48,779 nt of DNA from Caulobacteraceae bacterium (GCA_031291645.1 JARLIQ010000019.1:1-48779), one strand, 5' to 3'; positions 18,082-30,040 are shown, numbered from the stretch's first letter. The notes: generated from the letters alone by a model not told the origin. A program made the numbers and translations.

Positions 18082-19569
18082 TCACCCGCCGATGAGCTTG
18101 TAGGCGTCGACCAACTTGTCGACCGAAGCCGCCGTCACGTCGAACACCACGCCCGGCTGGAGACCCAGCCAGAGGGTGCCGAAGATCAGGGGCGCAAAGA
18201 CCGCCACTTCCCGCCAGTTCAGATCCGAGATCGTCGCCAGCTTGGGGTTGGTGATCTCGCCGAACATCACCCGCCGGTACAGGGTCAGGGCGTAGACCGC
18301 CGAGAAGATCACCCCGCTGGCGGCGAAGATCACCGTCCAGGTCGAGGCGTGGTAGGCGCCCGTCATGGTCAGGATTTCGCCGACGAAGCCCGAGGTGCCC
18401 GGCAGGCCGACGTTGCCCATGGTGAACAGCATGAAGGTCGCCGCGTACCACGGCATCCGGTCGGTCAGCCCGCCGTAGAAGGCGATCTCGCGGGTGTGCA
18501 TCCGGTCATAGACCACACCGACGCAGAGGAAGAGCGCGCCGGAGATCACCCCGTGGCTCAGCATCTGGAAGATGGCGCCCTGCACGCCCTGGGCGTTGCC
18601 GGAGAAGATGCCCATGGTCACGAAGCCCATGTGGGCGACCGACGAATAGGCGATCAGCTTCTTGATATCGACCTGCCGGAAGGCGACCAGCGAGGTGTAG
18701 ATGATGGCGATCACCGACAGGGTGAAGACCAGCGGCGTGAAGTAGCGGCTCGCGTCCGGGAACATCGGCAGCGAGAAGCGCAGGAAGCCGTACCCGCCCA
18801 TCTTCAGCAGGATGCCCGCCAGGATCACCGAACCGGCGGTCGGCGCCTCGACGTGGGCGTCGGGCAGCCAGGTGTGCACCGGCCACATCGGCATCTTCAC
18901 CGCGAAGGAGGCGAAGAAGGCTAGCCAGAGCAGGATCTGGAGCTTGGGGTCGAAGTGGTAGGTCAGGAGTTCCGGGATCGAGGTGGTCTTGGCGATGCTC
19001 GCCATGGCCAGGATGGCCGCCAGCATCAGGACCGAGCCCAGCAGGGTGTAGAGGAAGAACTTATAGGCCGCGTAGACCCGGTTCTTGCCGCCCCAGACAC
19101 CGATGATCAGGAACATCGGGACCAGCTGGCCCTCGAAGAACAGGTAGAAGACGATCAGGTCCAGCGCGCAGAAGACGCCGATCACCAGCACCTCGAGGAC
19201 GAGGAAGGCGATCAGGTATTCCAGCACCCGGTTCTCGATCGAGCGCCAGCTGGCCACAAGGCACAGCGGCAGCAGGAAGGCGGTCAGAAGGACGAACAGC
19301 ACCGAGATGCCGTCGACGCCCATCCGGTAGTGGATGCCCGCGAACCAGTTGAAGTCCTCGGTGAACTGGAAGCCGGACTGCGACGGATCGAACTTGGCGA
19401 CCAGCAGCACCGACAGGGCCAGGGTGAACAGGCTGACGATCAGCGCGACCCACTTGGCCGTGTTCTCGGTCTGGGCCTTCTGGGCCGGGGCGCCGAACGC
19501 GCGCAGCACGAGGATCGCCGCCACGCCGATCAGCGGCGAGAAGATGGTGAGGGACAGAATGCCGTTCAT
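18082..19569 (-). CDS. nuoM: NADH-quinone oxidoreductase subunit M
   Basis: An antiporter-like proton-translocating subunit, 495 residues with 14 predicted helices. [40 protein letters not shown] (with the conserved Glu in a membrane helix) and [20 protein letters not shown] identify NuoM. It is separated from nuoL by 13 bases. Confidence 0.94.
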   Translation of the reverse strand: MNGILSLTIFSPLIGVAAILVLRAFGAPAQKAQTENTAKWVALIVSLFTLALSVLLVAKFDPSQSGFQFTEDFNWFAGIHYRMGVDGISVLFVLLTAFLLPLCLVASWRSIENRVLEYLIAFLVLEVLVIGVFCALDLIVFYLFFEGQLVPMFLIIGVWGGKNRVYAAYKFFLYTLLGSVLMLAAILAMASIAKTTSIPELLTYHFDPKLQILLWLAFFASFAVKMPMWPVHTWLPDAHVEAPTAGSVILAGILLKMGGYGFLRFSLPMFPDASRYFTPLVFTLSVIAIIYTSLVAFRQVDIKKLIAYSSVAHMGFVTMGIFSGNAQGVQGAIFQMLSHGVISGALFLCVGVVYDRMHTREIAFYGGLTDRMPWYAATFMLFTMGNVGLPGTSGFVGEILTMTGAYHASTWTVIFAASGVIFSAVYALTLYRRVMFGEITNPKLATISDLNWREVAVFAPLIFGTLWLGLQPGVVFDVTAASVDKLVDAYKLIGG

Positions 19570-19582
19570 CGGTGGATACCCC

Positions 19583-21649
19583 TCACTTCGACCAGGCGTA
19601 GAGGGCGAAGCTGAGCAGCCCCGCGACCCCGAGCAGCATGACGAAGGCGTAGTGGTAGACGTAGCCGGTCTGCATCTTGCCGGTGCGCCGGCCGATCAGG
19701 GCCGAGACCGCGGCCACGCCGTTCGGGCCAAGGCCATCGATCAGCCGCTGGTCGCCGCCCTTCCAGAACAGGTCGCCCAAGGCCTTGGCGCCGCGCACGA
19801 AGGTCGCGTCGTAGAGCTCGTCGAAGAACCACTTGTTGTAGAGAAAGGTCCACAGCGGGCCACGCCGCGCCGCAATGGCCGCGCCCATGCCTTCCTTGGC
19901 GATGTAGACGTACCAGGCCAAGACGAAGCCGATGGCGGTGACCGTCAGCGGCGCCCAGACCACCCAGGCGGGCAGGACGTGAAGGTTGTCGAGCACGTGG
20001 TTCGACGCGCCGTTGAAGATGGCCCCGCGCCAGAATTCGGCCCGGCCTTCGCCGACGAACTGCTCGACGAACACCTTGCCGGCGAACACCGCCCCGACCG
20101 CCAGCGCCAGCAGCGGCAGCAGCATCACCCAGGGGCTCTCGTGCGGGGTGTGGTCGTGGCCATGGCCGTGGTCGTCGTGGGCATGGTCGTCATGAGCGTG
20201 CGCATCGTGGCTCGGCTCGGCGTCGCCGTGAACGCCGTGCGTCGCCGCGGCCGCGCCCCACTTGGCGTGGCCATGGAAGGTCATGAAGATCAGCCGCCAG
20301 GAGTAGAACGAGGTCAGGCCGGCCGCGATCACGCTGATCACGAAGGCGAAGTAGGCGGTGCTGTTGTTGTGCGAGCCGGCGGCGAAGGCCGCGTCGATGA
20401 TCGCGTCCTTGGAATAGAAGCCGGCGAAGCCCAGCTCCAGCCCCGGCAGGCCCACGCCGGTGATGGCGATCGTCCCGATCAGCATCACGACGTAGGTGAT
20501 CGGCAGCTTCTTCCACAGAGCGCCCATGTTCCGCATGTCCTGCTCGTGGTGCATGCCCATGATCACGCTGCCCGCGCCCAGGAACAGCAGCGCCTTGAAG
20601 AAGGCGTGGGTGAACAGGTGGAACATCGCGCCCTGATAGGCGCCGACGCCCGCGGCGATGAACATGTAGCCGAGCTGCGAACAGGTCGAATAGGCGATGA
20701 CGCGCTTGATGTCGTTCTGGGCCAGGCCGACGGTCGCGGCGAACAGGGCGGTGACCGCGCCGACGCCGGTGACGATCTGGCGGGCCACCGGCGCGTACTC
20801 GAACATCGGCGACAGCAGGCAGACCATGTAGACGCCGGCCGTGACCATGGTCGCGGCGTGGATCAGGGCCGAGACCGGGGTCGGGCCCTCCATGGCGTCC
20901 GGCAGCCAGGTGTGCAGGAAGAACTGGGCCGACTTGCCCATGGCCCCGACGAACAGCAGCGAGCAGGCCAGGTCCATGGCCGCCCAGTAATGGCCGGCGA
21001 AGGTCCAGGTCTGGCCCGCGTGGGCGGCGACGGCCGGGAAGATGTCGGCGAAGCGGACCGAGCCGAACATCCAGAAGGTGGTCATGATGCCGAGGGCGAA
21101 GCCGAAGTCGCCGACCCGGTTGACCACGAAGGCCTTGATCGCCGCGGCCGAGGCCGTGGGCTTCTTGTACCAGAAGCCGATGAGCAGGTAGCTGGCCAGC
21201 CCCACCCCTTCCCAGCCGAAGAACAGCTGCATGAAGTCGGCGGCGGTGACCAGGGCCAGCATGGCGAAGGTGAACAGCGACAGATAGGCGAAGAAGCGCG
21301 GCCGGCTGTCGTCGTCGGCCATGTAGCCCCAGCTGTAGAGGTGGACCAGGGCCGAGACCGAGGTCACCACGATCAGCATCACCGCCGACAGGCTGTCGAT
21401 TCGGATCGCCCAGTCGGAGTGGAAGGCGCCCACGTTGATGAAGGGCGCGAGCTCGACGGTGAAATGGCCCCACCCGCCCCAGATGACGCTGGCGAAGGTG
21501 GTCCACGCAAGCGCGCAGGCCAGGAACAGCAGGCCCGTCGTGACGGCCTGGGAAGCGACATTGCCGATCCGGCGGCCAAACAGGCCCGCGACGATGGCGC
21601 CCAGCAGGGGCGCCAGAACCAGGACGGTGACGATCAGTTGAGGCGTCAT
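19583..21649 (-). CDS. nuoL: NADH-quinone oxidoreductase subunit L
   Basis: This is the largest antiporter-like subunit, which carries the long lateral helix along the membrane arm. The 688 residues include [39 protein letters not shown] and [18 protein letters not shown] His/Asp-rich stretch ([19 protein letters not shown], near residue 475) lies in a soluble loop before the last core helices. Such histidine-rich loops are variable among NuoL proteins and could bind metal, which is not proven. Eight bases separate it from nuoK. Confidence 0.94.
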   Translation of the reverse strand: MTPQLIVTVLVLAPLLGAIVAGLFGRRIGNVASQAVTTGLLFLACALAWTTFASVIWGGWGHFTVELAPFINVGAFHSDWAIRIDSLSAVMLIVVTSVSALVHLYSWGYMADDDSRPRFFAYLSLFTFAMLALVTAADFMQLFFGWEGVGLASYLLIGFWYKKPTASAAAIKAFVVNRVGDFGFALGIMTTFWMFGSVRFADIFPAVAAHAGQTWTFAGHYWAAMDLACSLLFVGAMGKSAQFFLHTWLPDAMEGPTPVSALIHAATMVTAGVYMVCLLSPMFEYAPVARQIVTGVGAVTALFAATVGLAQNDIKRVIAYSTCSQLGYMFIAAGVGAYQGAMFHLFTHAFFKALLFLGAGSVIMGMHHEQDMRNMGALWKKLPITYVVMLIGTIAITGVGLPGLELGFAGFYSKDAIIDAAFAAGSHNNSTAYFAFVISVIAAGLTSFYSWRLIFMTFHGHAKWGAAAATHGVHGDAEPSHDAHAHDDHAHDDHGHGHDHTPHESPWVMLLPLLALAVGAVFAGKVFVEQFVGEGRAEFWRGAIFNGASNHVLDNLHVLPAWVVWAPLTVTAIGFVLAWYVYIAKEGMGAAIAARRGPLWTFLYNKWFFDELYDATFVRGAKALGDLFWKGGDQRLIDGLGPNGVAAVSALIGRRTGKMQTGYVYHYAFVMLLGVAGLLSFALYAWSK

Positions 21650-21657
21650 GCGTCCGC

Positions 21658-21966
21658 TCAGCCCTTCATCATGTTGACGTCGTCGACCGCGATGTCGCCG
21701 CGGTTCCGGAAGAAGGTGACCAGGATCGCCAGCCCGACGGCCGCCTCGGCCGCCGCGACCGTCAGCACGAACATGGCGAAGATCTGCCCCACCACCTGGT
21801 GCAGATAGACCGAGAAGGAGACGAGGTTGATGTTCACCGCCAGCAGGATCAGCTCGATCGACATCAGGATGATGATGACGTTCTTGCGGTTCACGAAGAT
21901 GCCGAACACCCCGATGGTGAACAGGATCGCCGCGACGGCGAGGTAATGGGCCAGGCCGATGGTCAT
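21658..21966 (-). CDS. nuoK: NADH-quinone oxidoreductase subunit K
   Basis: A 102-residue membrane subunit with three helices. It has the two buried glutamates of the family ([14 protein letters not shown] and [11 protein letters not shown]). It forms part of the E-channel linking quinone chemistry to proton pumping. The start overlaps the nuoJ stop by four bases. Confidence 0.94.
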   Translation of the reverse strand: MTIGLAHYLAVAAILFTIGVFGIFVNRKNVIIILMSIELILLAVNINLVSFSVYLHQVVGQIFAMFVLTVAAAEAAVGLAILVTFFRNRGDIAVDDVNMMKG

Positions 21967-22577
21967 TCGCTGAGGCCCTCGCCGCTCTTGATCTGCACGA
22001 TACGCATGCCGGTGGCGGGGGTCCGGGCGACCTGGGCGGCGATGTTCTGCCGCCGCACGCCCGCGCGGTGGCGCAGGGTCAGGACGATCGCCCCGATCAT
22101 CGCCACCAGCAGCACCAGGCCCGCCGCCTGGAAGAAGTAGACATAGTCGGTGTAGAGCACCCGCCCGATGGCCTCGGCGTTGGTGATGTCGTGCGAGGGC
22201 GTCAGCACCGCCGCGCCGGCCGCCGCGCCATGGCTGGCGACGCTGGCCGAGACGGCGACGATCTCGACCACCAGGATGAGCGCGACCAGGCCGCCGATCG
22301 GCAGGTAGCGCACGAACCCGGCCCGCAGCGCCGAGAAGTCGACGTCGAGCATCATCACGACGAACAGGAACAGCACCGCCACCGCGCCGACGTAGACGAC
22401 GACCAGCAGCATCGCCAGGAACTCGGCCCCGAGCATCACGAACAGCCCGGCGGCCGAGAAGAACGCGCAGATCAGGAACAGCACGGAGTGCACCGGATTC
22501 CTGGCCGTCACGACCAGCAAACCCGCCCCAATGGTCACTGCCGCCAACAGGTAGAAGGCGATCGCCTGCAAGGCCAT
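21963..22577 (-). CDS. nuoJ: NADH-quinone oxidoreductase subunit J
   Basis: A 204-residue membrane subunit with five helices. [20 protein letters not shown] holds the conserved glycine-containing helix that undergoes pi-bulge changes in complex I. The C-terminus is charged. It is separated from nuoI by an unusual 85-base structured gap and overlaps nuoK by four bases. Confidence 0.93.
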   Translation of the reverse strand: MALQAIAFYLLAAVTIGAGLLVVTARNPVHSVLFLICAFFSAAGLFVMLGAEFLAMLLVVVYVGAVAVLFLFVVMMLDVDFSALRAGFVRYLPIGGLVALILVVEIVAVSASVASHGAAAGAAVLTPSHDITNAEAIGRVLYTDYVYFFQAAGLVLLVAMIGAIVLTLRHRAGVRRQNIAAQVARTPATGMRIVQIKSGEGLSE

Positions 22578-22583
22578 GGGCCT

Positions 22584-22678
22584 CTACGCTCCCTCGTCAC
22601 GCATCCTGGAGCGTAGCCGCCGACTGGCGGCGAACAGCCCCTCTGTTCGAGTCGCGCCCCTCTTAACGATAGGGCGCG
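22584..22678 (-). other. Four consecutive hairpins in the nuoI-nuoJ junction
   Basis: Perfect stems follow one another: CTACGCTCC/GGAGCGTAG (22584-22592 with 22608-22616, 9 bp), GCCGCC/GGCGGC with a GACT loop (22616-22621 with 22626-22631), CGAACAG/CTGTTCG with a CCCCT loop (22631-22637 with 22643-22649, 7 bp), and CGCGCCC/GGGCGCG (22653-22659 with 22672-22678, 7 bp), whose loop contains the nuoI stop codon. The stems are written on the plus strand; the transcript is the complement. There is no U-tract, so a simple terminator is unlikely. It may act in mRNA processing, stability or attenuation. Confidence 0.6.
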
Positions 22679-23160
22679 TCCAGTTCTAGATTCTTCGCGA
22701 TTTCGCGCTCCCAGCGGTCACCGTTTTCCAGCAGCCGCTGCTTGTCGTAGTAGAGCTCCTCGCGGGTCTCGACCGCGAACTCCGAGTTCGGGCCCTCGAC
22801 GATGGCGTCCACCGGGCAGGCCTCCTGGCACAGGCCGCAGTAGATGCATTTGACCATGTCGATGTCGTAGCGCGTCGTGCGGCGCGAGCCGTCCGCGCGC
22901 GGCTCGGCCTCGATGTAGATCGCCTGGGCCGGACAGATCGCCTCGCACAGCTTGCAGGCGATGCAGCGCTCCTCGCCGTTCGGATAGCGGCGCAGCACGT
23001 GCTCGCCGCGGAAGCGGGGCGACTGGGGCCCGCGCTCGAACGGGTAATAGACCGTGACCTTGGGGCGGGCCAGATAGCGGAGGGCCAGGCCGAAGGCGCC
23101 GGCGAAGTCCATCAGGGCCGCGCCCTTGACGGCCTGGTTGATGCGGGCGGCGAAGGACAT
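22663..23160 (-). CDS. nuoI: NADH-quinone oxidoreductase subunit I
   Basis: A 165-residue ferredoxin-like subunit binding two [4Fe-4S] clusters (N6a, N6b). [12 protein letters not shown] and [12 protein letters not shown] are both complete. It passes electrons from NuoG toward cluster N2 in NuoB. The start [20 protein letters not shown] at 23160 lies 14 bases after nuoH. Confidence 0.94.
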   Translation of the reverse strand: MSFAARINQAVKGAALMDFAGAFGLALRYLARPKVTVYYPFERGPQSPRFRGEHVLRRYPNGEERCIACKLCEAICPAQAIYIEAEPRADGSRRTTRYDIDMVKCIYCGLCQEACPVDAIVEGPNSEFAVETREELYYDKQRLLENGDRWEREIAKNLELDAPYR

Positions 23161-23174
23161 GAGTGCGCTCTCCC

Positions 23175-24245
23175 TTAAACGCCGGGCACGAAGACGCGAT
23201 AGGCGGCGACCAATATGACCGCGACCAGCGAGGTGGGCAGGAAGACCTTCCAGCCCAGGCGCATCAGCTGGTCGTAGCGATAGCGAGGCACGACGGCGCG
23301 AACCAGGGCGAACATGAAGAACATGAAGAGGGTCTTGATCAGGAACCACAGGAACCCGAACAGGCTCGCCAGGGTCGCCGGCCAATGGGCCAGGAACGGC
23401 GTCGGGAACGGCGCCTGCCAGCCGCCAATGAAGAAGACCGTGAACAGGCTGCACATCAGGAAGATGTTCAGCATCTCGGACAGATAGAACAGCAGGTACG
23501 GCGTCGAGCCGTATTCGACCTGATAGCCGGCCACCAGTTCGGACTCGGCCTCGGCCAGGTCGAACGGCGGGCGGTTGGTTTCGGCAAGGGCCGAGATGAA
23601 GAAGATGACCGCCATCGGGATCATCACCAGCATCATCGGCAGGCCGAGGACGCCGTGGCCGCCCAGGATGTTCCAGTGCCAGAACCCGCCGCCCTGCTTG
23701 GCCACGATGGTCTGCAGGTTCATCGAGCCGGCCAGCAGGATCACCGTGACGATGACGAAGCCGATCGAGACCTCGTAGCTGACCATCTGCGCCGCCGAGC
23801 GCAGGGCGCCGAGGAACGGATACTTCGAGTTCGACGCCCAGCCGCCCATGATCACGCCGTAGACGCCCAGCGACGAGGCGGCGAACAGGTACAGCACGCC
23901 GACGTTGATGTCGGAGACCACCCACCCGGGCGCGAACGGGATCGCCGCCCAGCCCCCGAAGGCGAGGGTGACGGTGATCAGCGGCGCCAGCAGGAAGACG
24001 ACCTTGTCCGCGCCGTCCGGGATCAAGAGTTCCTTGATGACGAACTTGCCGAGGTCGGCGAACGACTGCAGCAGGCCGAACGGACCCACGACGTTGGGGC
24101 CCTTGCGCATCTGCACGCCGGCGAAAATCTTGCGCTCGCCGTAGATCAGGAAGGCGGTGGCCAGCAGCAGGATGACGGTGACCAGCAGGATCTGGCCGAA
24201 GGTCAGGCCGAACCAGACCCAAGGCGAAAGGTGCTCAGAGATCAT
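23175..24245 (-). CDS. nuoH: NADH-quinone oxidoreductase subunit H
   Basis: A 356-residue membrane subunit with eight helices that forms part of the quinone chamber. Conserved pieces include [40 protein letters not shown] and GYQVEYGS. It is separated from nuoG by three bases. Confidence 0.95.
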   Translation of the reverse strand: MISEHLSPWVWFGLTFGQILLVTVILLLATAFLIYGERKIFAGVQMRKGPNVVGPFGLLQSFADLGKFVIKELLIPDGADKVVFLLAPLITVTLAFGGWAAIPFAPGWVVSDINVGVLYLFAASSLGVYGVIMGGWASNSKYPFLGALRSAAQMVSYEVSIGFVIVTVILLAGSMNLQTIVAKQGGGFWHWNILGGHGVLGLPMMLVMIPMAVIFFISALAETNRPPFDLAEAESELVAGYQVEYGSTPYLLFYLSEMLNIFLMCSLFTVFFIGGWQAPFPTPFLAHWPATLASLFGFLWFLIKTLFMFFMFALVRAVVPRYRYDQLMRLGWKVFLPTSLVAVILVAAYRVFVPGV

Positions 24246-24248
24246 CGC

Positions 24249-26315
24249 CTACTCCGCCGCGATTCGGCTGGCCCGCGCGGCGGCGAGACTGGCGGAGCAG
24301 TCCGCCATGGTCACGCTCGCCCGCGCGATCGGGTTGGTGAAATAGAAGTCCTTGACCGGGCTGGCGAAGGCGGTGTCCGACACCTCGCCACCGGCGCCCA
24401 CGGCCGCCAGGTCCAGCGCCGCCGGCGTCGAGCCGGGCGCGTGGTCGATCTGGCCGAAGGTCGGATGATCCTCGAACAGCTTGGCGCGAAGCTGGCCCAG
24501 GGTGTCGTAGGGCAGCTTGGTCCCGACCCGTTCGGACAGGGCCCGCAGGATCGCCCAGTCCTCGCGCGCCTCGCCCTTGGGGAACACCGCGCGTTCGCCC
24601 ATCTGCACCCGGCCCTCGGTGTTGACGTAGAGGCCGTCCTTTTCCGTATAGGCCGCCCCGGGCAGGATCACGTCCGCCCGATGCGCGCCCGCGTCGCCGT
24701 GGGTTCCGAGATAGACCACGAAGGCGTCGGTGGCCGACAGGTCCAGCTCGTCCGCGCCCAGCAGCACCAGAAGGTCGACCGCGCCCTTGGCCGTCATCGC
24801 CTTGGCGTCGAGGCCGCCATCCTTGGGGATGAAACCCAGGTCCAGGCCGCCGACGCGGCTGGCAGCCCCGTGCAGCACGTTGAAACCGTTCCAGCCCTCG
24901 GCCACGACGCCGAAGGTCTTGGCCGCCTGGGCCGCCAGCGCCAGCACCGCCGCGCCGTCGTCCCGCGCCAGGGCCCCGGCGCCGATGATGATCGCCGGCT
25001 TCTTGGCTTCGCGCAGCACGGCGGCGAAACCCTTCTTGGCCTTGATCAGCTCGGCCAGCGAGGCCGGCCCGGCGCCCAGGTAGTCATAGTCGTAGGTCAG
25101 TTCGGCCCGTTCGCCGATCAGGCCGACCTTGAGGTCGCGGCCGAGCCAGTTCTTGCGGATGCGGGCGTTCAGCACCGCCGCTTCCAGCCGCGGGTTGGTC
25201 CCGATCAGCAGCAGGGCGTCGGCCTCGTCCAGGCCCATGACGGTGGTGTTGAACAGCCAGCTCTCGCGCGGGCCCTCGCCGATCCTGGCGCCGTCCTGGC
25301 GGCAATCGAGGCTCTTCACGCCGAGGCCCGAGAACAGGTCCAGCGCCGCCTTCATCGATTCGGCGTCCTGCAGGTCGCCGGCGACGACGCCGATCCGGTC
25401 GGGCGCGGTCGCCTTGATCTTGGCCGCCACCGCCGACAGGGCCTCGGCCCAGCTCGCCGGCCGCAGCTTGCCGTCCTCGCGCACGTAGGGCCGGTCCAGC
25501 CGCTGGCGCATCAGCCCGTCGCAGGCGTAGCGGGTCTTGTCCGAGATCCACTCCTCGTTGACCTCGTCGTTGATGCGCGGCAGCACGCGCATCACCTCGG
25601 CGCCGCGCGCGTCGATACGGATGGCCGAGCCCAGGGCGTCCATCACGTCCACGCTCTCGGTCTTCTTCAGCTCCCACGGCCGGGCGTTGAAGGCGTAGGG
25701 CTTGGACGTCAGGGCGCCGACGGGGCAGAGGTCGATGACGTTGCCCGACAGCTCGCTGGTCACCGCCTGCTCGAGGTAGGTGGTGATCTCGACGTCCTCG
25801 CCCCTGGAGATCAGGCCGATCTCGGACTGGCCGGCGACCTCGGTGATGAAGCGCACGCAGCGTGTGCATTGGATGCACCGGGTCATGACCGTCTTGATCA
25901 GCGGCCCCATGAACTTCTCTTCGACGGCCCGCTTGTTCTCGGCGTAGCGGCTGTCGTCGCGGCCATAGCCCATGGCCTGGTCCTGCAGGTCGCACTCGCC
26001 GCCCTGGTCGCAGATCGGGCAGTCCAGCGGGTGGTTGATCAGCAGGAACTCCATCACCCCTTCCCGGGCCTTCTTGACCATCGGGGTGTTGGTGAAGATC
26101 TCCTGCTTGTCGGCGGCCGGCAGGGCGCACGAGGCCTGCGGCTTGGGCGGGCCGGGCTTCACCTCGACCAGGCACATGCGGCAGTTGCCGGCGATCGACA
26201 GCCGCTCGTGATAGCAGAAGCGCGGGATTTCTTCCCCGGCCAGCTCCGCCACCTGCAGAACCGTCATGCCGGGCTCGAACTCGACCTCGACGCCGTTGAC
26301 CTTAGCGATAGGCAT
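24249..26315 (-). CDS. nuoG: NADH-quinone oxidoreductase subunit G
   Basis: A 688-residue peripheral-arm subunit with several iron-sulfur clusters. The N-terminal [2Fe-2S] ligands lie in CYHERLSIAGNCRMC; C-x2-C pairs CPICDQGGEC and CIQCTRC belong to the following clusters; then comes a molybdopterin-oxidoreductase-like domain lacking the cofactor site. It moves electrons from NuoE/F to NuoI. A TM2-domain gene and the second nuoF lie directly upstream, which is not the usual nuoE-F-G arrangement. Confidence 0.95.
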   Translation of the reverse strand: MPIAKVNGVEVEFEPGMTVLQVAELAGEEIPRFCYHERLSIAGNCRMCLVEVKPGPPKPQASCALPAADKQEIFTNTPMVKKAREGVMEFLLINHPLDCPICDQGGECDLQDQAMGYGRDDSRYAENKRAVEEKFMGPLIKTVMTRCIQCTRCVRFITEVAGQSEIGLISRGEDVEITTYLEQAVTSELSGNVIDLCPVGALTSKPYAFNARPWELKKTESVDVMDALGSAIRIDARGAEVMRVLPRINDEVNEEWISDKTRYACDGLMRQRLDRPYVREDGKLRPASWAEALSAVAAKIKATAPDRIGVVAGDLQDAESMKAALDLFSGLGVKSLDCRQDGARIGEGPRESWLFNTTVMGLDEADALLLIGTNPRLEAAVLNARIRKNWLGRDLKVGLIGERAELTYDYDYLGAGPASLAELIKAKKGFAAVLREAKKPAIIIGAGALARDDGAAVLALAAQAAKTFGVVAEGWNGFNVLHGAASRVGGLDLGFIPKDGGLDAKAMTAKGAVDLLVLLGADELDLSATDAFVVYLGTHGDAGAHRADVILPGAAYTEKDGLYVNTEGRVQMGERAVFPKGEAREDWAILRALSERVGTKLPYDTLGQLRAKLFEDHPTFGQIDHAPGSTPAALDLAAVGAGGEVSDTAFASPVKDFYFTNPIARASVTMADCSASLAAARASRIAAE

Positions 26316-26350
26316 TCAGATGACTCGCGGCGGTGCGTTGCGGGACGACG

Positions 26351-26791
26351 TCATAGCCATGAGCGGTCTCCGACGACATAGTCCCGATAAAATTCCTGGT
26401 CGGATTTGACCAGGTAGATGATGAACTCGATGAAGGCGATCAGCATGTTCACCAGGCCGGGCAGGAGCAGGAGCCAGCCGACGGTGCCGCACACCAGCAT
26501 GATGATGCCGGCGTTGGTCTTGCCCAGATAGAACTTGTGTACGCCCCAGTGGCCCAGGAACAGGGCCAGCAGCGCGGCCACGATCCGGTTCTTCTCGCCC
26601 GCCGGCAGTGGCACGACGTAGATGCCGACCGCCGCGCCGTTCTCGACCTGGAAGTCGACCTCGACACCCGGCATGACGCCCGCCGGCCCGGCCGGCAGAC
26701 CCGCATTGGCGAACTGATAGCGCTGGCCGTCGCCGCCGCTGATCAGGCCGGTCCCGTCCGCCGGGTTGAAGGTGAGCACCCTGCCCCGCAT
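26351..26791 (-). CDS. TM2-domain membrane protein with N-terminal beta domain, inserted in the nuo operon
   Basis: A 146-residue protein. Residues 1-60 (MRGRVLTFNPADGTGLISGG and following) look like a small cold-shock/OB-type beta domain. Residues 66-130 form a TM2 domain: KNRIVAALLALFLGHWGVHK, FYLGKTNAGIIMLVCGTVGW, then a second helix. The TM2 signature G-x2-G-x-H-x-FYLG is clear. Function is unknown. It lies 35 bases upstream of nuoG and 105 bases after the second nuoF, in the same orientation, so it is expected to be cotranscribed with complex I. Confidence 0.8.
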   Translation of the reverse strand: MRGRVLTFNPADGTGLISGGDGQRYQFANAGLPAGPAGVMPGVEVDFQVENGAAVGIYVVPLPAGEKNRIVAALLALFLGHWGVHKFYLGKTNAGIIMLVCGTVGWLLLLPGLVNMLIAFIEFIIYLVKSDQEFYRDYVVGDRSWL

Positions 26792-26896
26792 GGCCCTAGC
26801 CCGCCGCTCGCGCGCACGACCGCGCCGCGCGGGCGACGGGGCCCGTGACGGTCAAAGCCTGCGGATTGGCGATCTGCGCGGACATGACGGCGCGCC

Positions 26897-28210
26897 CTAC
26901 TCCGCCGCTTCCAGCCGCGCGCCCTGAACGTGGGGGCGCCCGGCGCGGTAGGAGGCGATGCGCGCCTCGATCTCGGGGCGGAAGTGGCGGAACAGACCCT
27001 GGATCGGCCAGGCGGCCGCATCGCCCAGGCCGCAGATGGTGTGGCCCTCGACGCGCGAAGCGACGTCCAGCAGCAGGTCGATCTCGGCCGTCTCGGCCTC
27101 GCCCTCGGCCATGCGCTGCATCACTCGCCACATCCAGCCAGCGCCCTCGCGGCACGGGGTGCACTGGCCGCAGCTCTCGTGCTTGAAGAACTGGCTGATG
27201 CGGGCGACGGCGCGGACTAGGTCGGTGGACTTGTCCATGACGATCATCGTCGCCGTGCCCATCAGGGATTTCACCTCGCGCAGGCTGTCGTAGTCCATCA
27301 GCACGGTTTCGGCCTGTTCGGCCGGGATCATCGGGGTCGAGGCGCCGCCGGGGATGATCGCCTTGAGGTTACCCCAGCCCCCGCGCACGCCGCCGAAGTG
27401 GTCCTCGATCAGCTGGCGCATCGGAATCGACATCGCCTCTTCGACCACGCAGGGCTGGTTCACATGGCCCGAGGCGGCCATCAGCTTGGTGCCCGCGTTG
27501 CCCGCACGGCCGATGCCCGCGAACCAGTCGGCGCCCCGCCGCAGGATGGTCCCGACGACGGCGATGCTCTCGGCGTTGTTGACCGTGGTCGGATCGCCAT
27601 AGAGGCCGGCCATGGCCGGGAACGGCGGCTTCAGCCGCGGCTGGCCCTTCTTGCCCTCCAGGCTCTCCAGCAGCGCTGTCTCGTCGCCGCAGACATAGGC
27701 CCCACCGCCGTGGGTGACGTGCAGTTCGAAATCCCAGCCGAACAGGTTGTTCTCGCCGATCAGCCGCGCCGCACGGGCCTCAGCGATCGCCGCCTCCAGC
27801 CGCTCACGCTCAGCCACGCACTCGCCCCGGATATAGACATAGGCGGTGTGCGCACGGATGGCGTAGCTGGCCAGAAAGGCGCCTTCGATCAGCAGTTGCG
27901 GATCGTTGCCGATGAACTGGCGGTCCTTGCAGGCCCCCGGCTCGGATTCGTCGGCGTTGATCACCAGATAATGCGGCCGCACCCCATCCGGGGCCGGCAT
28001 CAGCGACCACTTCAGCCCGACGGAGAAGCCGCCGCCGCGCCCGCGCAGACCCGAAGCCTTGATCTGGGCGATGATCCAGTCCGGACCGGCCGCCACCATC
28101 TCCGCCACGCCGTTCCAAACCCCGCGCGTCTTCGCCGCCTCCAGGCCGCGGTCGCGCAGGCCGTAGAGGTTGGTGAAGATCCGGTCCTTGTCGGCGAGGC
28201 GCCCGGGCAT
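26897..28210 (-). CDS. nuoF: Second, divergent NuoF paralogue
   Basis: A 437-residue paralogue of the FMN- and NADH-binding subunit starts [17 protein letters not shown] at ATG 28210, 11 bases after the first copy. The [4Fe-4S] N3 ligands are kept ([12 protein letters not shown] plus HTICGLGD), as is [13 protein letters not shown]. However, the glycine-rich nucleotide motif has lost one residue ([12 protein letters not shown] instead of GRGGAGFxTGLKW), and CGEETAL is CGDETAL. The last 43 residues are identical to the first copy, and the DNA there differs at only about 4 of 129 positions, while the rest is much more divergent. It is intact, not a broken gene. Confidence 0.85.
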   Translation of the reverse strand: MPGRLADKDRIFTNLYGLRDRGLEAAKTRGVWNGVAEMVAAGPDWIIAQIKASGLRGRGGGFSVGLKWSLMPAPDGVRPHYLVINADESEPGACKDRQFIGNDPQLLIEGAFLASYAIRAHTAYVYIRGECVAERERLEAAIAEARAARLIGENNLFGWDFELHVTHGGGAYVCGDETALLESLEGKKGQPRLKPPFPAMAGLYGDPTTVNNAESIAVVGTILRRGADWFAGIGRAGNAGTKLMAASGHVNQPCVVEEAMSIPMRQLIEDHFGGVRGGWGNLKAIIPGGASTPMIPAEQAETVLMDYDSLREVKSLMGTATMIVMDKSTDLVRAVARISQFFKHESCGQCTPCREGAGWMWRVMQRMAEGEAETAEIDLLLDVASRVEGHTICGLGDAAAWPIQGLFRHFRPEIEARIASYRAGRPHVQGARLEAAE

Positions 28211-28221
28211 GGCTGTCGGCC

Positions 28222-29541
<1,320 letters not shown>

Positions 29542-29543
29542 GC

Positions 29544-29777
29544 TCAAGCGCTCCTCTTCGGTCCGGCGCGCTGCGCCAGGCCGAGCATCAACCAGACGTG
29601 CGCGCCGAACCCGGCCAGCAGCGCACCAACGAAAACATAGATCGGCCAGAGCAGGTGGTAGGCGAAGACGCCCACCGCCGCGGCCGCCGCCACCACCAGG
29701 CAGACCAGATTGACCCCGAGCATCACCGCCAGCCGGCGGCGCTGCCTGGGAACCTCGATGACGTCCGGTGTGGTCAT
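29544..29777 (-). CDS. Small two-helix membrane protein between nuoE and nuoF (second of two)
   Basis: A 77-residue protein, [20 protein letters not shown] at the start, with two hydrophobic helices ([20 protein letters not shown] and [19 protein letters not shown]). It overlaps the previous small gene by four bases and its stop is two bases before the nuoF ATG, so it is translated as part of the nuo mRNA. I know no function. An assembly or accessory role for complex I is only suggested by position. Confidence 0.7.
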   Translation of the reverse strand: MTTPDVIEVPRQRRRLAVMLGVNLVCLVVAAAAAVGVFAYHLLWPIYVFVGALLAGFGAHVWLMLGLAQRAGPKRSA

Positions 29778-30040
29778 GGCGCGTCCGCCAGCGGGACGTC
29801 CAGCACCGGATTCGCCTTGGCCCAGCGGCGACGCTTGACCACCGCGACGATCAGCATCGCCCAGCCGACAGCGATCACCGCCACCGTGGCGATCAGGACG
29901 TACAGCGCATAGGGCACGCCCGGGGCCAGTTGCAGCGCCAGAAGCGCCACGATGCCAGCGCCGGCGACGCGGATTCCCCACCGGCTCCAGGGCTGGCCGG
30001 CGGCGCGCAAGGCGTCCCTGAAGGCCGCGGCTTCACTCAT
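29774..30040 (-). CDS. Small two-helix membrane protein between nuoE and nuoF (first of two)
   Basis: An 88-residue protein with a polar N-terminus ([20 protein letters not shown]) and two hydrophobic segments ([38 protein letters not shown]), followed by a basic KRRRW. It overlaps the nuoE stop by four bases and the next small gene by four bases, so the three are translationally coupled. The family is not recognised. Confidence 0.7.
   Translation of the reverse strand: MSEAAAFRDALRAAGQPWSRWGIRVAGAGIVALLALQLAPGVPYALYVLIATVAVIAVGWAMLIVAVVKRRRWAKANPVLDVPLADAP

Noticed and set aside
19334-21808. Long plus-strand open frame (824 codons) opposite nuoM/nuoL
   Set aside because: It is an antisense shadow of the nuo genes caused by high GC; the composition is Arg/Gln/His/Gly/Asp-rich with no domain, and the opposite strand is clearly coding.
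23163-26381. 1072-codon plus-strand open frame opposite nuoH/nuoG
   Set aside because: Same antisense artefact; no conserved motif and no ribosome binding site.
26796-26885. 29-codon frame between the TM2 gene and the second nuoF
   Set aside because: Too short to support and without recognisable features; base composition is like non-coding GC-rich spacer.
26897-28210. Second nuoF as a pseudogene
   Set aside because: The frame is intact, the cluster cysteines are kept and no internal stop or frameshift occurs; only individual motif residues differ.
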